Below are positions 44,534-57,200 of a stretch of DNA of 64,000 nt, in pieces. The DNA is taken from NCBI GenBank assembly GCA_002245135.1, contig NGBS01000901.1, positions 1 to 64,000 on the forward strand, in the 5' to 3' direction. Source of the DNA: Proteromonas lacertae. Lineage: Eukaryota > Sar > Bigyra > Opalinata > Proteromonadidae. A program made the translations under genes and the position numbers. The first letter of the stretch is position 1, and every line of letters begins with the position of its first letter. A model generated the notes under the pieces. It was not told the origin of the DNA, did no database searches, and saw only the letters and a list, made by a program, of their open reading frames with translations.

Positions 44534-47293
44534 ATGAAACTCATTCTATGCCTGATATTTATATGTTTAGTTATTGCAAAATACACTAGAAGTATATTAA
44601 TTATGTAATAAAGCTAATAGAAGAATGTAAGGAAGCTATTCAGTCATTTCATCGTTTTATAAAGGAAATTGAGCCAAAAGAATATCACACGTAGAAATGC
44701 CATATATTATATTATTTAGATTACATCCTTATTTTCCGAATTCTTTTGGTACTGTTTTAAATGCTTTATACTTTGCAAAATACAGTAAAGACACAACATT
44801 AATCATGATACAGAAGATAGAGAATTTCGATGTATCAATTGGAGGATGTATAAAAGACAAAATAACAAAATCAGAAAAATTAGTGTTTATGGAGTTATTC
44901 AAGAATTTTCTAAACTTCCCACGTCTTCCATCTGCTATTCAGAAGAAGTTGATGATATTTGCATACAACCTAGATCCTTCAGATATAGGAGTGAAATATG
45001 TAACAGGTATTTATCTCCGTCAAATGGATGAAGCAAAAATATCAACTGATTTGTTATTAGAAGTAGAGAAAGCATGATCCTGATTATAGAGAATTACAGT
45101 GTGAGCTAGGAATGTCAATACAAGCAGTATAAGTGTATTTATGTATAATTTCAATAGATTGGTGATTCAGGTCCAGCAATACCACATTATGAAAGATGTT
45201 TGAAAAATGTAACAGGAGATAGAAAATATCAAATTATGACAAACCTCGGCTTGGGTTATTTTGTATTTCTATAGTTAAAAATATATAATTGTAATATATA
45301 GCAAATTGGTGAAAGAAAGAAAGGATTAGATATAACACGTGAAGTATTAAAGAATAACTCGTCACCTAATACTTATGCTAATTTAATTAATTTATGTATA
45401 GAAGAACAGCTGTATGGAGAAGCAAATGATTTAATGAATGAAGCGCAGAGGTTATATATGAATGATCCAATATTAGATAATAGTTTGGTAAGACTAGAAA
45501 TTATTAATTCTGAATATGATAAAGCACAACTTACCTATGATAGAATGTATATATATATTTATGTATTTATATAGTATAAACCGAACAGATAGTAATGCAG
45601 TTCGTCTTTCAGCATTGTCTATGATTCCACAGGTTATGGAAAGTAATGAACAAATTAAAATGGTGAGAAATAATATTGAGGAGAAATTGACTGAATTAGA
45701 AAACAAACCCAAACAAGCTTTAAGGTATTAGATAAAATTTTCAATTTTTTTAATAGTACAACTTCAACTTCTGTTGATTTTGATAATATATTCTATCTGC
45801 CATACCATGGATATGATAATGATAAAGATATAATTGAAAGATTCAGTAATATTTACCACGACTTATTTCCTGAGTTCAATTATACTGCTCCATTCATTAA
45901 AGAAAATCCTAATTATTTACCAATGAAAGAATTAAACAGAAAAATCAAAATTGGATTTATATCTTCTTCATTTATTATTGATCATCCACATGCGTTGTTA
46001 TTATCAGTATGTTATATTCTATTATATTCAATTTATAGGGAATAATGAGATATTTACCTCGTTCACTTTATGATGTTCATATTTTCACATTCAAGAATTC
46101 AATTGACTTATCTAGTCAAGTAAAAAATACAAATTCTACGCTTCATTATTTAGTTGGTAATTTATATCCCTCGTTGCAGTTGTTTAATGAAATTAAATTA
46201 GACATTTTGGTATTCGCTGATATTTTTAGTACAAAAACAGTATATAATATAGCACAAACACGAGTAGCACAAATTCAGGTGTTATTCTGGGGTAATCCAG
46301 TAACATCAGGTTTAATAAACATGGATTTCTTCATAACCAATGAGCTAATGGAATGTCCTGACAAAATCTTATCTCATTACACAGAACAACCCATTCAATT
46401 AGGAGGTTCTGGAATTTGGTATGAAGACATCAAGCCTCCAAGCAAAATCATGTCGAAGACCGAACTTGGTTTGAAAGAAACGGATATATTATTTGTTTGT
46501 ATGCAAAGTAGTTATAAACTGCATCCTGACTTTGATTATGTATTTAAAAGTATATTAGAAAAGGTACCAAACAGTTACATTCTAATGATTCATGCGTATT
46601 ATATATATTTATAATTAATTATAATATTTAGACGAGTGAATCGTTCTAATGAAATAATTCAAAATAGAATACGTAATTATTTAGGTCCATTTTTATATAA
46701 AAGAGTTATCGTCAAAGAACGAGTTAGTGGTCAAAATCCTTTCATTTACTTAGCTTCAGCAGGTGATGTGGCATTGCATCCATTTCCCTTTGATGGTAGT
46801 AAGACATCATTGGATATGTTAATAGCTGGAGTTCCATATGTGACATTACCAACAGATTACTTAAGAGGAAGAATGGGGAAGGTATATTATCATATAATGG
46901 AATTAAATGAACTGTATATTTTATAATATATTAATTTATTTTTTAGAATTGCAAATAATGTTGAAGATTACATCACTAAGTCTATCAAATTAGCTTTAGA
47001 TAAACCTTACCATGACAAAATCGTTAAAATAATCAAAAGAAAACTACCACTTCTCACAAACAGGTTTGAGGTAGTTGATGAATGGAATACTTTCTTCTTA
47101 AGGATCATAGGAGTGCAAAATATATATAATGACACATTAATAGAGAATACAGTAGATGGATATTTAATTATGAATAATTATTCATTAGCTAATCAGTTTA
47201 TTAACGATGGATTAATGTTTTTACCATCTTCACCAAAGTTGCAGTTTTATAAAGGATTAATTCATATTGTAACGAGTGATAGATATAGTATAT

Positions 47294-47330
<37 letters not shown>

Positions 47331-48712
47331 TGCTGAAAAGAGGCTATTAGAATCATTAGATTTAGAACATAATTATTCTCGAGCTTTGACTTGGTATATT
47401 GCTTATTTACTCCATAATGAATTATATGATGAGTTTATAAATTACATTCAAAAATTAGAAAATAAAAATTCAACAACATCAATTGGTTATATTAACATAT
47501 TAACCGTTATAAATTATTTAAATGACATACCTACAGCATATGAGAATATATTGAAATATACCCCTCTGAATGATGTTCATAGAGACTTTATACCATTTAT
47601 ATTGTGTTTTATACAAGTAGATAATTATCCATCATACTTTGTATATATATATATATATATATTATATTTTATTTAATTTAATAGAATCTATATTATGAAC
47701 ATATCAAAAAGACATTACTTCCTTCAGTATATTCCAATTTAGACTTTAATATGATTTACAATTGGTTTGATAAGAAACCATTATTGACAAATCTATTGAT
47801 TGGATTATTAGAAAGAATAAAAAGTATATATATATATATATAATATTAATAATATAAAAATGAATAGAAAACTTAAACTGTAATTATGACTTTCTTCATT
47901 TACCTCCTCCTTCAATCTTATCAAATAGTATTTCACCACCTAAACAGCCATCTTTTCATTTAATAATCTATTTTGATTTGTTATATAACAATAAACAATC
48001 GAATGAATATAGTGTAGCGTTTGAACACAATGTAAAGAATCAGTTTATTTCACATATTCATGTTTTAACTGATAATTTGTACAACTTTTCAACTTTTGAG
48101 AAATATTCGGAAGAACATTTTGGATATAATAAAATCATACAAGTATATATATATATATTATTATTATTATTATTATTATTATATTAGACTATTCTTCCAC
48201 ACAAACCAACTTATTTCGATATTCTTCAATATATGAATAATTACACTTTAATCAATCATCAAATGCAAATGATCTTTATTACCTCTCAACCTGATGTTTA
48301 TTTTGACACTTCACTAGGCTCAATCTTTGGTACAGATTTGAATAATACTATTTATTCACTTTTGCCTTGGCAATATAAATCACAAAATGTTACTACAATG
48401 GAAGTGAAAATTGATGATTTTTCTGCATTTGTAGTTGCTGCTCCATTTTCAGATTTAGAGAAGGATATGTTTAAGTTAAAGTCAATGAAATGTGCTGAAC
48501 CAGGAGTTATTCAAGCTGTTTTGCAATATTTTGAAAATGAGAGAAAATTTAGAATTATTAACCCTTCTTTACAGATTATTGCTCATCATTTACATTTGAA
48601 TCAAGAAGCACTGTTGTATTATAATATGAATGAGAAATTGAAGTTTACGAGGTATTATAAATTGAGTAAGATAAATTCAACTTATTTGAGTCAAGTAGTT
48701 GTTAAAGAATAA
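44534..48712 (+). CDS. GT41 (OGT/SPY-like) glycosyltransferase with signal peptide and extra C-terminal domain
   Basis: MKLILCLIFICLVIA is a signal peptide. TPR-like helices follow (HPYFPNSFGTVLNALYFAKYSKD, DPDYRELQCELGMSIQAIG, AIPHYERCLKNVTG). The GT41 catalytic region comes next: KIKIGFISSSFIIDHP, LDILVFADIF, VAQIQVLFWGNPVTSG, QNPFIYLASAGDVALHPFPFDGSKTSLDMLIAGVPYVTLP. After more helical repeats, a second domain reads LIIYFDLLYNN, ISHIHVLTDNL, TYFDILQYMNN, FITSQPDVYFDTSLGSIF, NPSLQIIAHHLH, as in other glycosyltransferase-associated modules. About ten AT-repeat introns. A one-base shift near 45074 (EK to HDPDYR) is not explained by splicing. It transfers sugar to protein by family analogy; a secretory location would be unusual for GT41. 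Confidence 0.75.
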
Positions 48713-48860
48713 GAAATGATTTATTTTATTGTTTTTGTAGTTTAATTAATTAAAAAAAAACAATTATTAAACATTAAATTATTAATCATATTTACATATA
48801 ATATCTAATATCTTATTTATTTTACAAAATTTTTATTAATACATACACCTTACATATTAA

Positions 48861-49774
48861 TTACACTTCTATAACTCCATCTACAATCAATAACTCTTCA
48901 TTCTCTTTCTTCTTCTTCACTGATCTTACATATCTTATTATCACTGCTAATATTGATATAGTCAATATAAATCCCAATATATATATTGCACACACTGATA
49001 TATCACATTCTACTTCTCTATCTTCATCTGTTACTAGTTTTGGCTCTTCTTCAAACTCTATTATACTTTCTGATGTGAATAAAGGGTTATTATCTTTCCT
49101 TTTATCCCATTTATATCCTTCTTTGTTATCTTCACAGAAATATATCAGTTTGGTATGTTGACATGTTGTTTGGTGTGATGGAACTAATACTTCATGACAG
49201 TAATATTTGGGTAAAATAAAAACTTGTTTAAATTCGAAATTCTTACAAACTTCTAATACATCGATTCTGTCTATTGAAGTGCGATATTCTGAACAATATC
49301 TTTTAAAAGCAAAACTTTCATTTGTCAAAGGAACGAAAGATAGATTTAGTAATTTTAATCTAATCATCCAATTGACATCTATATATATGTATATTTTAGG
49401 TAAAGTAATACCATCATTAATTCCAGGTGATGCCAAATCATACACACCTTCTAGTTGACCATATGGCTGTGATTTACATTCTTTATCGTTAAATCTCCTT
49501 AATTCAACTCTTACAAGCACTTTATCAATACTGTAACCATAAAATGTATATTCGATCCCATCTAGAAAATAGTCTTACCTAAAAATACTTGTGCAGTTTG
49601 ATATGGAGTTTACAAAACCATAAAAATTAATATCTTTGTATGGTCTTACACTTGGACTTCCTACATCTTCAGTTTTGAATGTAGCACAGTTTACAAAACA
49701 TATTACAACCTATTTAAGAATAAATAAATGCTCACTGATATAAATAATACACAAAAGATGCTAAAAATCCTCAT
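48861..49774 (-). CDS. type I single-pass membrane protein
   Basis: ATG at 49774 (MRIFSIFCVLFIS), a signal peptide continued over a 26-nt intron as VVICFVNCATF. A 27-nt intron near 49566-49592 joins SNCT to NGIEYTFYGYSID. The lumenal/extracellular region has about a dozen Cys and N-glycosylation sites (NLSF, NESF). Near the C-terminus is one membrane helix (CAIYILGFILTISILAVIIRYV) followed by a basic stop-transfer (RSVKKKKENEE) and a short acidic tail. The fold recalls mannose-6-phosphate-receptor-like or ATG27-like proteins only in topology; no family is assigned. Confidence 0.62.
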
Positions 49775-49861
49775 AATTATCGACTTTTTTGATGAAATAA
49801 ACAATTCAAAAACACACAAAACGAATATATATTTTTTATACTTAAAACGATTTTTGTATAA

Positions 49862-52002
49862 ATGGATGGTGAATTCTACACTCAATATGGTAAACCTATT
49901 CCTTATGGTGTGACATATGATAATAATGGATTTAATTTTGCAGTGTATGTAAAAAAGAATATAATATGCTTAGTTTTGTCTCAGGAGCAGATTACGTATT
50001 ATTACAGATTTACTTTGATCCAAACTCTGAACCATATATATTTCCTATGTTTTCAACTGTATGATTTTCACTTTTTATTGTTGTAATAGGGTTCTGTATA
50101 TCATGTATGGGTTAATTTGCAAAATATAAATAAATTTCAATACAATTTTCAAATTTCAAGGAATAATATCATTTATGAGTTAGCTGATCCATATTGTAAT
50201 GTATCACCAAGACCTAATGAATGGGGTAATTCTCAATATTTAAACAGATCACTGTTTGTTCAGCGAGTTAATATAGATTGGGAAAATGACCAGCCTCCTA
50301 ACCTTAACTATAATGATTTGATAATATATGAAATGCATGTTGTATACATATTAATAATTTTCTATTTACTTGTAGAGAGGCTTTACAATGGAAGATAATT
50401 CAATTCCTTATCATCATAGAGGTACATTTCAAGGAATAATCGATAAAATTGATTATTTAAAATACTTAGGAATAACAGCAATTGAATTATTACCAATATT
50501 CGATTTTAATGAAAATGAAGGTGGAAAAGAGTTGAAGAATTACTGGGGATATCAACCAATCAATTTCTTTTCTTTACATAATGCATATTGTTCAGTAGGT
50601 GAAGATGGATGTATATTGGAATTTCAAAATATGGTAAAAATATTACATCAAAATAGTATTTTTTTTTCATATCTTTATTTTTATATATTTTATAGATATT
50701 GAAGTAATATTAGATGTAGTATATAATCACACAGGATATGATTGTTCATTATTAGGATTAGCTCCAAAACAATATTATATAGTAAAAGAAGAAGAAAAAA
50801 CTGGTAATTTTCACCATTTAGATTTCTCAGGTTGTGGAAATACAGTAAATTGTAATCATCCTATAACAAAGGAGTTAATAATGAATTCATTAAGATATTG
50901 GGTAATTAATATGCATGTAGATGGATTTAGATTTGATGAAGGAACAATATTATTGAGAAATTTAGAAGGAAATGAATATAATGATATAAATAATTCTCCA
51001 ATCATTGAAGAGATAAGTTTAGATCCAATTTTACAGAATATAAAGTTAATATTAGAACCATGGGATGCAGGTGGTTTATTTAAAGAAGGATGTTTGAAAT
51101 ATAATAATCGTTGGATGGATTGGAATGGCAATTTTAGAGATGATATTAGACAATTTATAGTGAAGAATGAAAAAGATTATCATAAGATATTTGCTAGTAG
51201 AATTGGTGGTTCTAAAGATATTTATGGTTCTAGTTTAAGTCCTCATCATAGTATCAATTTTGTTACTTGTCATGATGGTTTTTCAATGATGGATCTATTA
51301 TGTTATAATACAAAACACAATGAAATGAATCTTGAGAATAATAGAGATGGAAGTGATAATAATTACAGTGACAATAATGGAGTAGAAGGAGTAGAAGAAA
51401 ATGAAAGAAACAATGAAATATTAAGTATGAGATTATGTAAAATGAAGAATCTATTTATCGGATTATTATTAAGTAGAGGAGTTGTTATGATTAAAATGGG
51501 AGATGAATATTGTCATACACATTATGGAAATAATAATCCTTACAATCAAGATAATTATATTAATTATTTCCATTGGGATTTAATTAATAATAATAATAAT
51601 AATTACAATAAAGAGATGATTAATTTTGTAAGAAAATTGATTAAATTTCGTAAAGAGAATAGTGCTATTCATTTAGATGAATTTGTAAGTATTAATGATA
51701 TTGAATGGTATAATAAAAAAGGTGAAAATACAATTTATTGGGATAATGAAGATAATAGCTTTTTATCTTTTAGTTATAAAGATAGTAATAAAAAAAAGTG
51801 TTATTATGTTGCTTTTAATAATAAAAAAGAAAGTGATACAATAGTTCTTCCAGAACATATGTACGGTGATGTTTGGTTTAGATACATTGATAGTTGTTTG
51901 CCATTTGGATATGATATTAATGAAGAAATGAATGAATATGTTACAGATGAATATGAAATGAATGGATATAGTTCTATTGTTTTAATTTCAATTGGTAAAT
52001 AG
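49862..52002 (+). CDS. isoamylase/GlgX-type glycogen debranching enzyme (GH13)
   Basis: Start MDGEFYTQYGKPIPYGVTYDNNGFNFAV (CBM48-like N-terminus), with introns at about 49952-49980, 50060-50090, 50339-50373 and 50657-50696. GH13 motifs: NDLIIYEMHV, GITAIELLPIFDF, NYWGYQPINFFS, VILDVVYNHTGYD (region I), HVDGFRFDEGT (nucleophile Asp), LILEPWDAGGLF (acid/base Glu), FVTCHDGFSMMDLL (third Asp) and MGDEYCHTHYGNNNPYNQDN. All catalytic residues are present. It hydrolyses alpha-1,6 branches in glycogen or starch. This direct-debranching type, unlike the usual bifunctional eukaryotic enzyme, is of bacterial or plant type. Confidence 0.9.
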
Positions 52003-52045
52003 AATAGAATATAGATTAAATAATAAGAATATATTAACTGTTGGC

Positions 52046-52906
52046 TTATTTATGTAATTTATTAATCACCATCTCAGCTTCTCTTTCTTTCTTTTTTAAA
52101 TATATAATTGGTTGTTCTAAAATTTCATTCTTTCTTAGTTCTGAAAGTATTGATTTTAATTTTATTTCTCCATCATTTATTTTGCCTTGACAAGATGATC
52201 TATTTGATAATATATATAACCAATAATCAATAATAATACATCGCATTTTTAGCTTTTTCCTTTATATTATCTATAATTCTTACTTTTCTATTTCTTTCAA
52301 TTATTTTACTCTCTTTTTTAAATAAGTCATTAAAAAATTTTACCACTCTATCATTCTGCAAATCTTCTTGTGAATAATATCTAACATGATTAACAATAGT
52401 TGTTATAATATCAACACAATCATTGATTATTATTTCATCATCTTCATTACATAAGTCACAAAGTAAGGAATATACTATTGTAAAAGAATTAAACGGCAAT
52501 AAACTTAAATCTTTATATTTTTTATCTAACTGATTGTGCTTGTAGTATTTGATCTTATTTTTCATATCACCATTATTTCTATTACTCACTATATAAAAAA
52601 GATTCCTCACAATTTTATTTGATAATATATTTCCTTGAGATATTAGATCACTGCATTTCCTATCATAACTTTTACTCTATTTTATATTATTATAACATAA
52701 TTACATACCATCACTTCTACAACTGATTTGTATGAAAAATCAATAATTGATGATTCATCTGATTCTTTTTCCTTTTTAATTTCTTCTAGTATAAATGAAA
52801 ATGCAGATTGATAGAGTGAAGAAGATGGAATTTCGAAATTTTCATCCATCACATATTCCATTGATTCATCAACATAACTCTATTATCATTACAATAACAT
52901 TAATAT

Positions 52907-52940
<34 letters not shown>

Positions 52941-55900
52941 CACTTAATAATTTGATAAATTCTTTGATTTCTATTTTTATATGTTTAAAGATATTCAAAT
53001 ATTTTAAATGATTCTTATGTAATAATAGGAAGATTTCTATATAATATTTATAAGATAATAACTGATTTGAATTAGGTCTATCATCTAGACAATCTAATAA
53101 TGGATTTAGTTTGTTTATTATTTCATTTTCTATTTCATTTATATTATCTTCCAACTCTTTTTCTTTTTCATTCATTTCGATCATTTTCTGAATAATCAAT
53201 CATTATGTCAGAAAATTTATCATTTATATTGAATTTCAGTTTTCTTTCTTTTATTAGATTATATAATATACATCCTTCAGATACACTTTCATATTTGTAA
53301 TTCTCACAATTATTATTGTTATTATTATTATCACTTTTACTTTTACTATCTTCATTTGATTTCGTTGATTTAAAGGTAATATTTTCTTTGGTTGTGTTAT
53401 TATTATTGGTTTTACTGTTGAGATTATCTTCTCTTTCTAATAAACTCAAATTCAATTCTTTATAATATGAATCATATTCTCTCATTTTAGATTTTATTGA
53501 TTCTTGAATTATTTTGATTTTGTTTGTTCCACCTACTAATACACATTCTAATTGTTTCAATGTTATTGGATTTAAGTCTGAATCTTTGATTGTATTATCT
53601 ATTAACTGATTTAACTGCTTTAAGAATCTAGAATCTTTCAAAATCTTATTGAATTCTTCTTTGGTTATTGATAAGTATTCTTTATTAATATCTAATATTC
53701 TTTTGATTTCAATAGTCATATCATATATTTCATCTTGGCTGAATGATTCTTTAATCTGTTTTACTTCATTTAATAAATCTTTACTTATCTTTATATCATT
53801 TATTACCTCTTTTTTTGATTTTATCTTATTTAATACTTCATGAACTAATAAATCATCTATTGTTGAACCATTTATTGAAGTGTCATAATGATGAGATAAT
53901 ATTTCTAGACCATTTATTGATTCTTCTTCATTTTCTTCATATACATTATCATCATCTACATCTTCATTATTTGTATATTTTACTATTGTGCAGTTACTAT
54001 AAGATGAACCTATATCAATTATTAAACTATAATGTTCTTTCACAAAATTTTCTATATTTCGATATCCATAATTTATCGATGTTGATAAATAAGAAGGAAT
54101 GATTTCTTTACATCTCAATCCAATCATATTACAATATTCCATTATTAATATTCTTTTACTTTCATCGAAATATGAAGGAACAGATATTATTATGTCTTTT
54201 TTTACTTCTTCTTCTTCTTCTTTCTCTTCTGATTCAAAATCATTATCATTTTTATTATTCTCATTCATATTGATTATTTCTTTTATTTTACTTAATAACA
54301 TTATATATAATTCATCTATTAAGAATATCTGTTTTCTATATTCATATTCTACTAGATATGCTATTCTATTGTTTTTTTCTTTTAATCTTATCGGTTTTAA
54401 TCCAATTTTCTTTTCAAGATCTTTTTCAATATCATCATATATCCTACCAAAATATTGAGCAAAATTTGTAATGGCATTATTATAATCGTCATTTTCCACC
54501 AAATCATCAACAACATTTCCAACATATCGATAATTGCCTTTGAACAAAATTCCACATCTATATTTCAGTAGAATATTAAAAATAGATTAATATTATTATA
54601 CGTTGTTTGTTCTTTGTGAGAATCATTTAGTAATGGATATATTATTTCATTTATTCTATTTGTATCATAATAACATATTCGAATTGATTGATTTCCTATA
54701 TCCACTCCATAACAATCACATATTTTATAATTATGTTCAATCTTTAATGAATACATTTTTATCTTATTATCTATTTCCTTTCTTCTGCATTCTTTTAATT
54801 CTTTTTCTATTTCTATAATTTTTTCTTCTTTACCTTCATTCTTTCTCATCAATTCATTTATATTCTTCTTATCTATTTTTCTTTTCTTTTCTAATTCTAG
54901 TATTATTCTGTTATTCATTTCTATTTTCTTCTTATTTTCCTCATCTTTTTTATTAAATATTTCCAACTCTTTTTCTAAATCTTTAATACTTTTTTCATTT
55001 TCTATATTTATATTTTGTAATTTATTTACCTCCTTTGCTTTTTTATTTTTTAATTCTTTTATCTTTTTCTTCAACTCATTTATAATACTGTTCATTTCTA
55101 CATTTTCTTCTTTTGCTGCAACTAATTCATTTGTTGTTTCTTTTATTTTCTTTTCATTATTTATATCTTTATCCTTCAATTCCTTAACCTCATTTTCTAA
55201 ATCATTAATTTCTTTTAATCGTTTCATATAGTATTTTATTTTGTTGTTGTTTCTTTTATTTTCTTCTTCAGCTTTTTTTAATTCCTCTGCCATTCTTTTA
55301 TTTTTCTTATCTTCAATTTCTTTTTTTCTTTTTAATTCATCAATCTCTTTTTTCTTCTTTTCTTCTATCTGTTTTATCTTTTCATTCAATTCAGATATTA
55401 TCTTCTTACTATCTTCTTTTATTTCTTTTTCTTTTATCTGTAATTTCAACTGTTCAATTTCATTTTTGAGTTTTTTAATATCATTTTCTCTTTCTGGATT
55501 ATTTAACATTCTATTTAGTTCAGTTATTCTGTTTTGAAATTCACTTAATTTTGATTTTAGTTCTTCTACAGATTTATCATCATCTCTATATTTTATTCTT
55601 CTTTGTATAATCATATACTTACCCAAATACTCTTCCATTTGCTTAATAATTATATCAATTTCTTTATTCTTTTCTTTTCTGTTAATCTTATTTAAACTAA
55701 TATTATCTAATTTACCCTTACCATAAGATAAAAAAAACTGACGAAATGATATTTCTTTATCTAATGCTATTAGTCTTTCATTTTTTATTGGAGGTTTTAT
55801 AATCACACCTTTAATTGGTTTATTTGTGTAAAAATCAATAGAAATTGTACCTTCACTCTCATCATAAGTAGATGGAATAAAAAAATATCCTCCTCTTGAT

Positions 55901-57080
55901 ATATGTGCTACTTCAGATACTAGAGGAATATTAATCCAGTGATAAACTTCATTTAATCTAAATAATGGTGATATATATGCATTGTCTTTTAACAGCTGTT
56001 TTGGAGATTTATATATATCATCTTTAAATAAATCTACATTAACACATACTCTTTCTGAAGGATTAAATACAATTATTAATTCAGTATTGTCTTCTTCAAA
56101 TGTTACTGGAATTCTATAAAATGATTATTAATATTGATTAATACATAGGATTATCATAGAAATGACGCAAGTTACTACAACCAGCATTTGTTCCGTCACT
56201 TTTTGACCATTTTCCATCATAATGATAATGCAAATAACCTTCTCCTAATTCTGGACATCTTTCTACTTTTATATTACCTGGAGATTGTATTGTAAATGTG
56301 AAAGGTCCAAAAGTTGTTTCATTATATACTAATAATTCTGCTATATAATTACCAGGAGTTAATGTGCTTAGATAAAGTTTACATGAATTACAAAAATAAT
56401 CAGGATGATCAACTTCTAAACATTTATTTTGATAATCATAATATCTTCCATTACCTTTATATATATTTATCATTACACCATCATCACAAGTCGTATGAAG
56501 GTATAAATAAAGATGAGTAGTTCTTTTAACCTCAATAAGATATTGAGGAGAAACAGTATGATGATTTTGACCTTTATTATTTTCTTTTGTCCATTCATCG
56601 TTAATGTCCAAATTAAAGTAATCAGTTATTCTAGAAATTCTAAATGAAGAAGAACCTCGAAATACTAAATTCATTGAAGCTGATTTATGAATTCTATTAT
56701 ATTTTAATAACATAAAAAATACTCATTAAAAAATGGAACTAATGTGTATTTACCTTTCTTCAATGTTATGGTTGATACACTATTATTCTTTGCTTGTATA
56801 GCTTCTCCTCTGATTCCTTCTTCAATATTAAATATATGATTTCCATCATTTTCAAATATTTGAAAAAAGGTTATATTATTAACTTCTTCGCAAGTACACA
56901 CTAAATCACATAATTTTTCTAAAATCTCAATACACCATTGATCATTTGATGGTTTATCTATTCTATTAGTTTTAATGATATAAATTAATTATACCTAATA
57001 ATATTTTCAAATGTATTTTTAATTCTTTGTCCTTCTCTCATTATAGATGCCGAATCTTTTGTAAGATCTAGTCCTATCAT
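52046..57080 (-). CDS. calpain-C2L / coiled-coil / Hsp70(Hsp110)-like fusion protein
   Basis: Start proposed at 57080 (MIGLDLTKDSASIMREGQR). Calpain-type beta-sandwich modules follow (FFQIFENDGNHIFNIEEG; HYDGKWSKSDGTNAGCSNLRHFYDNP, like CAPN7), running through 55806 without a stop into a ~300-residue coiled coil. An intron near 54556-54599 splits the Hsp70 N-terminus. Hsp70 ATPase landmarks: CYGVDIGNQSIRICYYD, IISVPSYFDESKRILI, HYSLIIDIGSSYSNCTIVKY, LECVLVGGTNKIKIIQ, and SVSEGCILYNLIKERKLKFNI as in Hsp110. A one-base insertion at about 53180 (absent from the second copy) stops the frame at 53168. Downstream exons to 52046 remain readable. Possibly functional only if that base is an error. Confidence 0.7.
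52775..54365 (-). repeat. Hsp70 duplicated block, copy A
   Basis: Near-identical to 60990-62583 (offset about 8216), covering ATPase, linker and first C-terminal exon, including introns. The identity is interrupted by a ~146-bp divergent patch (about 53667-53812) and the one-base insertion near 53180. Confidence 0.88.
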
Positions 57081-57200
57081 ATGATAGTGGCTTTGAAGAC
57101 CATATTGTGAATGAATAAGTTTTCATAATTTTCTCTTTTATGGTAAAAAAGAAGATTAAGAATATCAATAATATTTAATTATGTATATACAAAAAAGATA

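Noticed and set aside
53649-54458. Plus-strand frames repeated at 61862-62635
   Set aside because: Shadows of the duplicated Hsp70 block on the minus strand.
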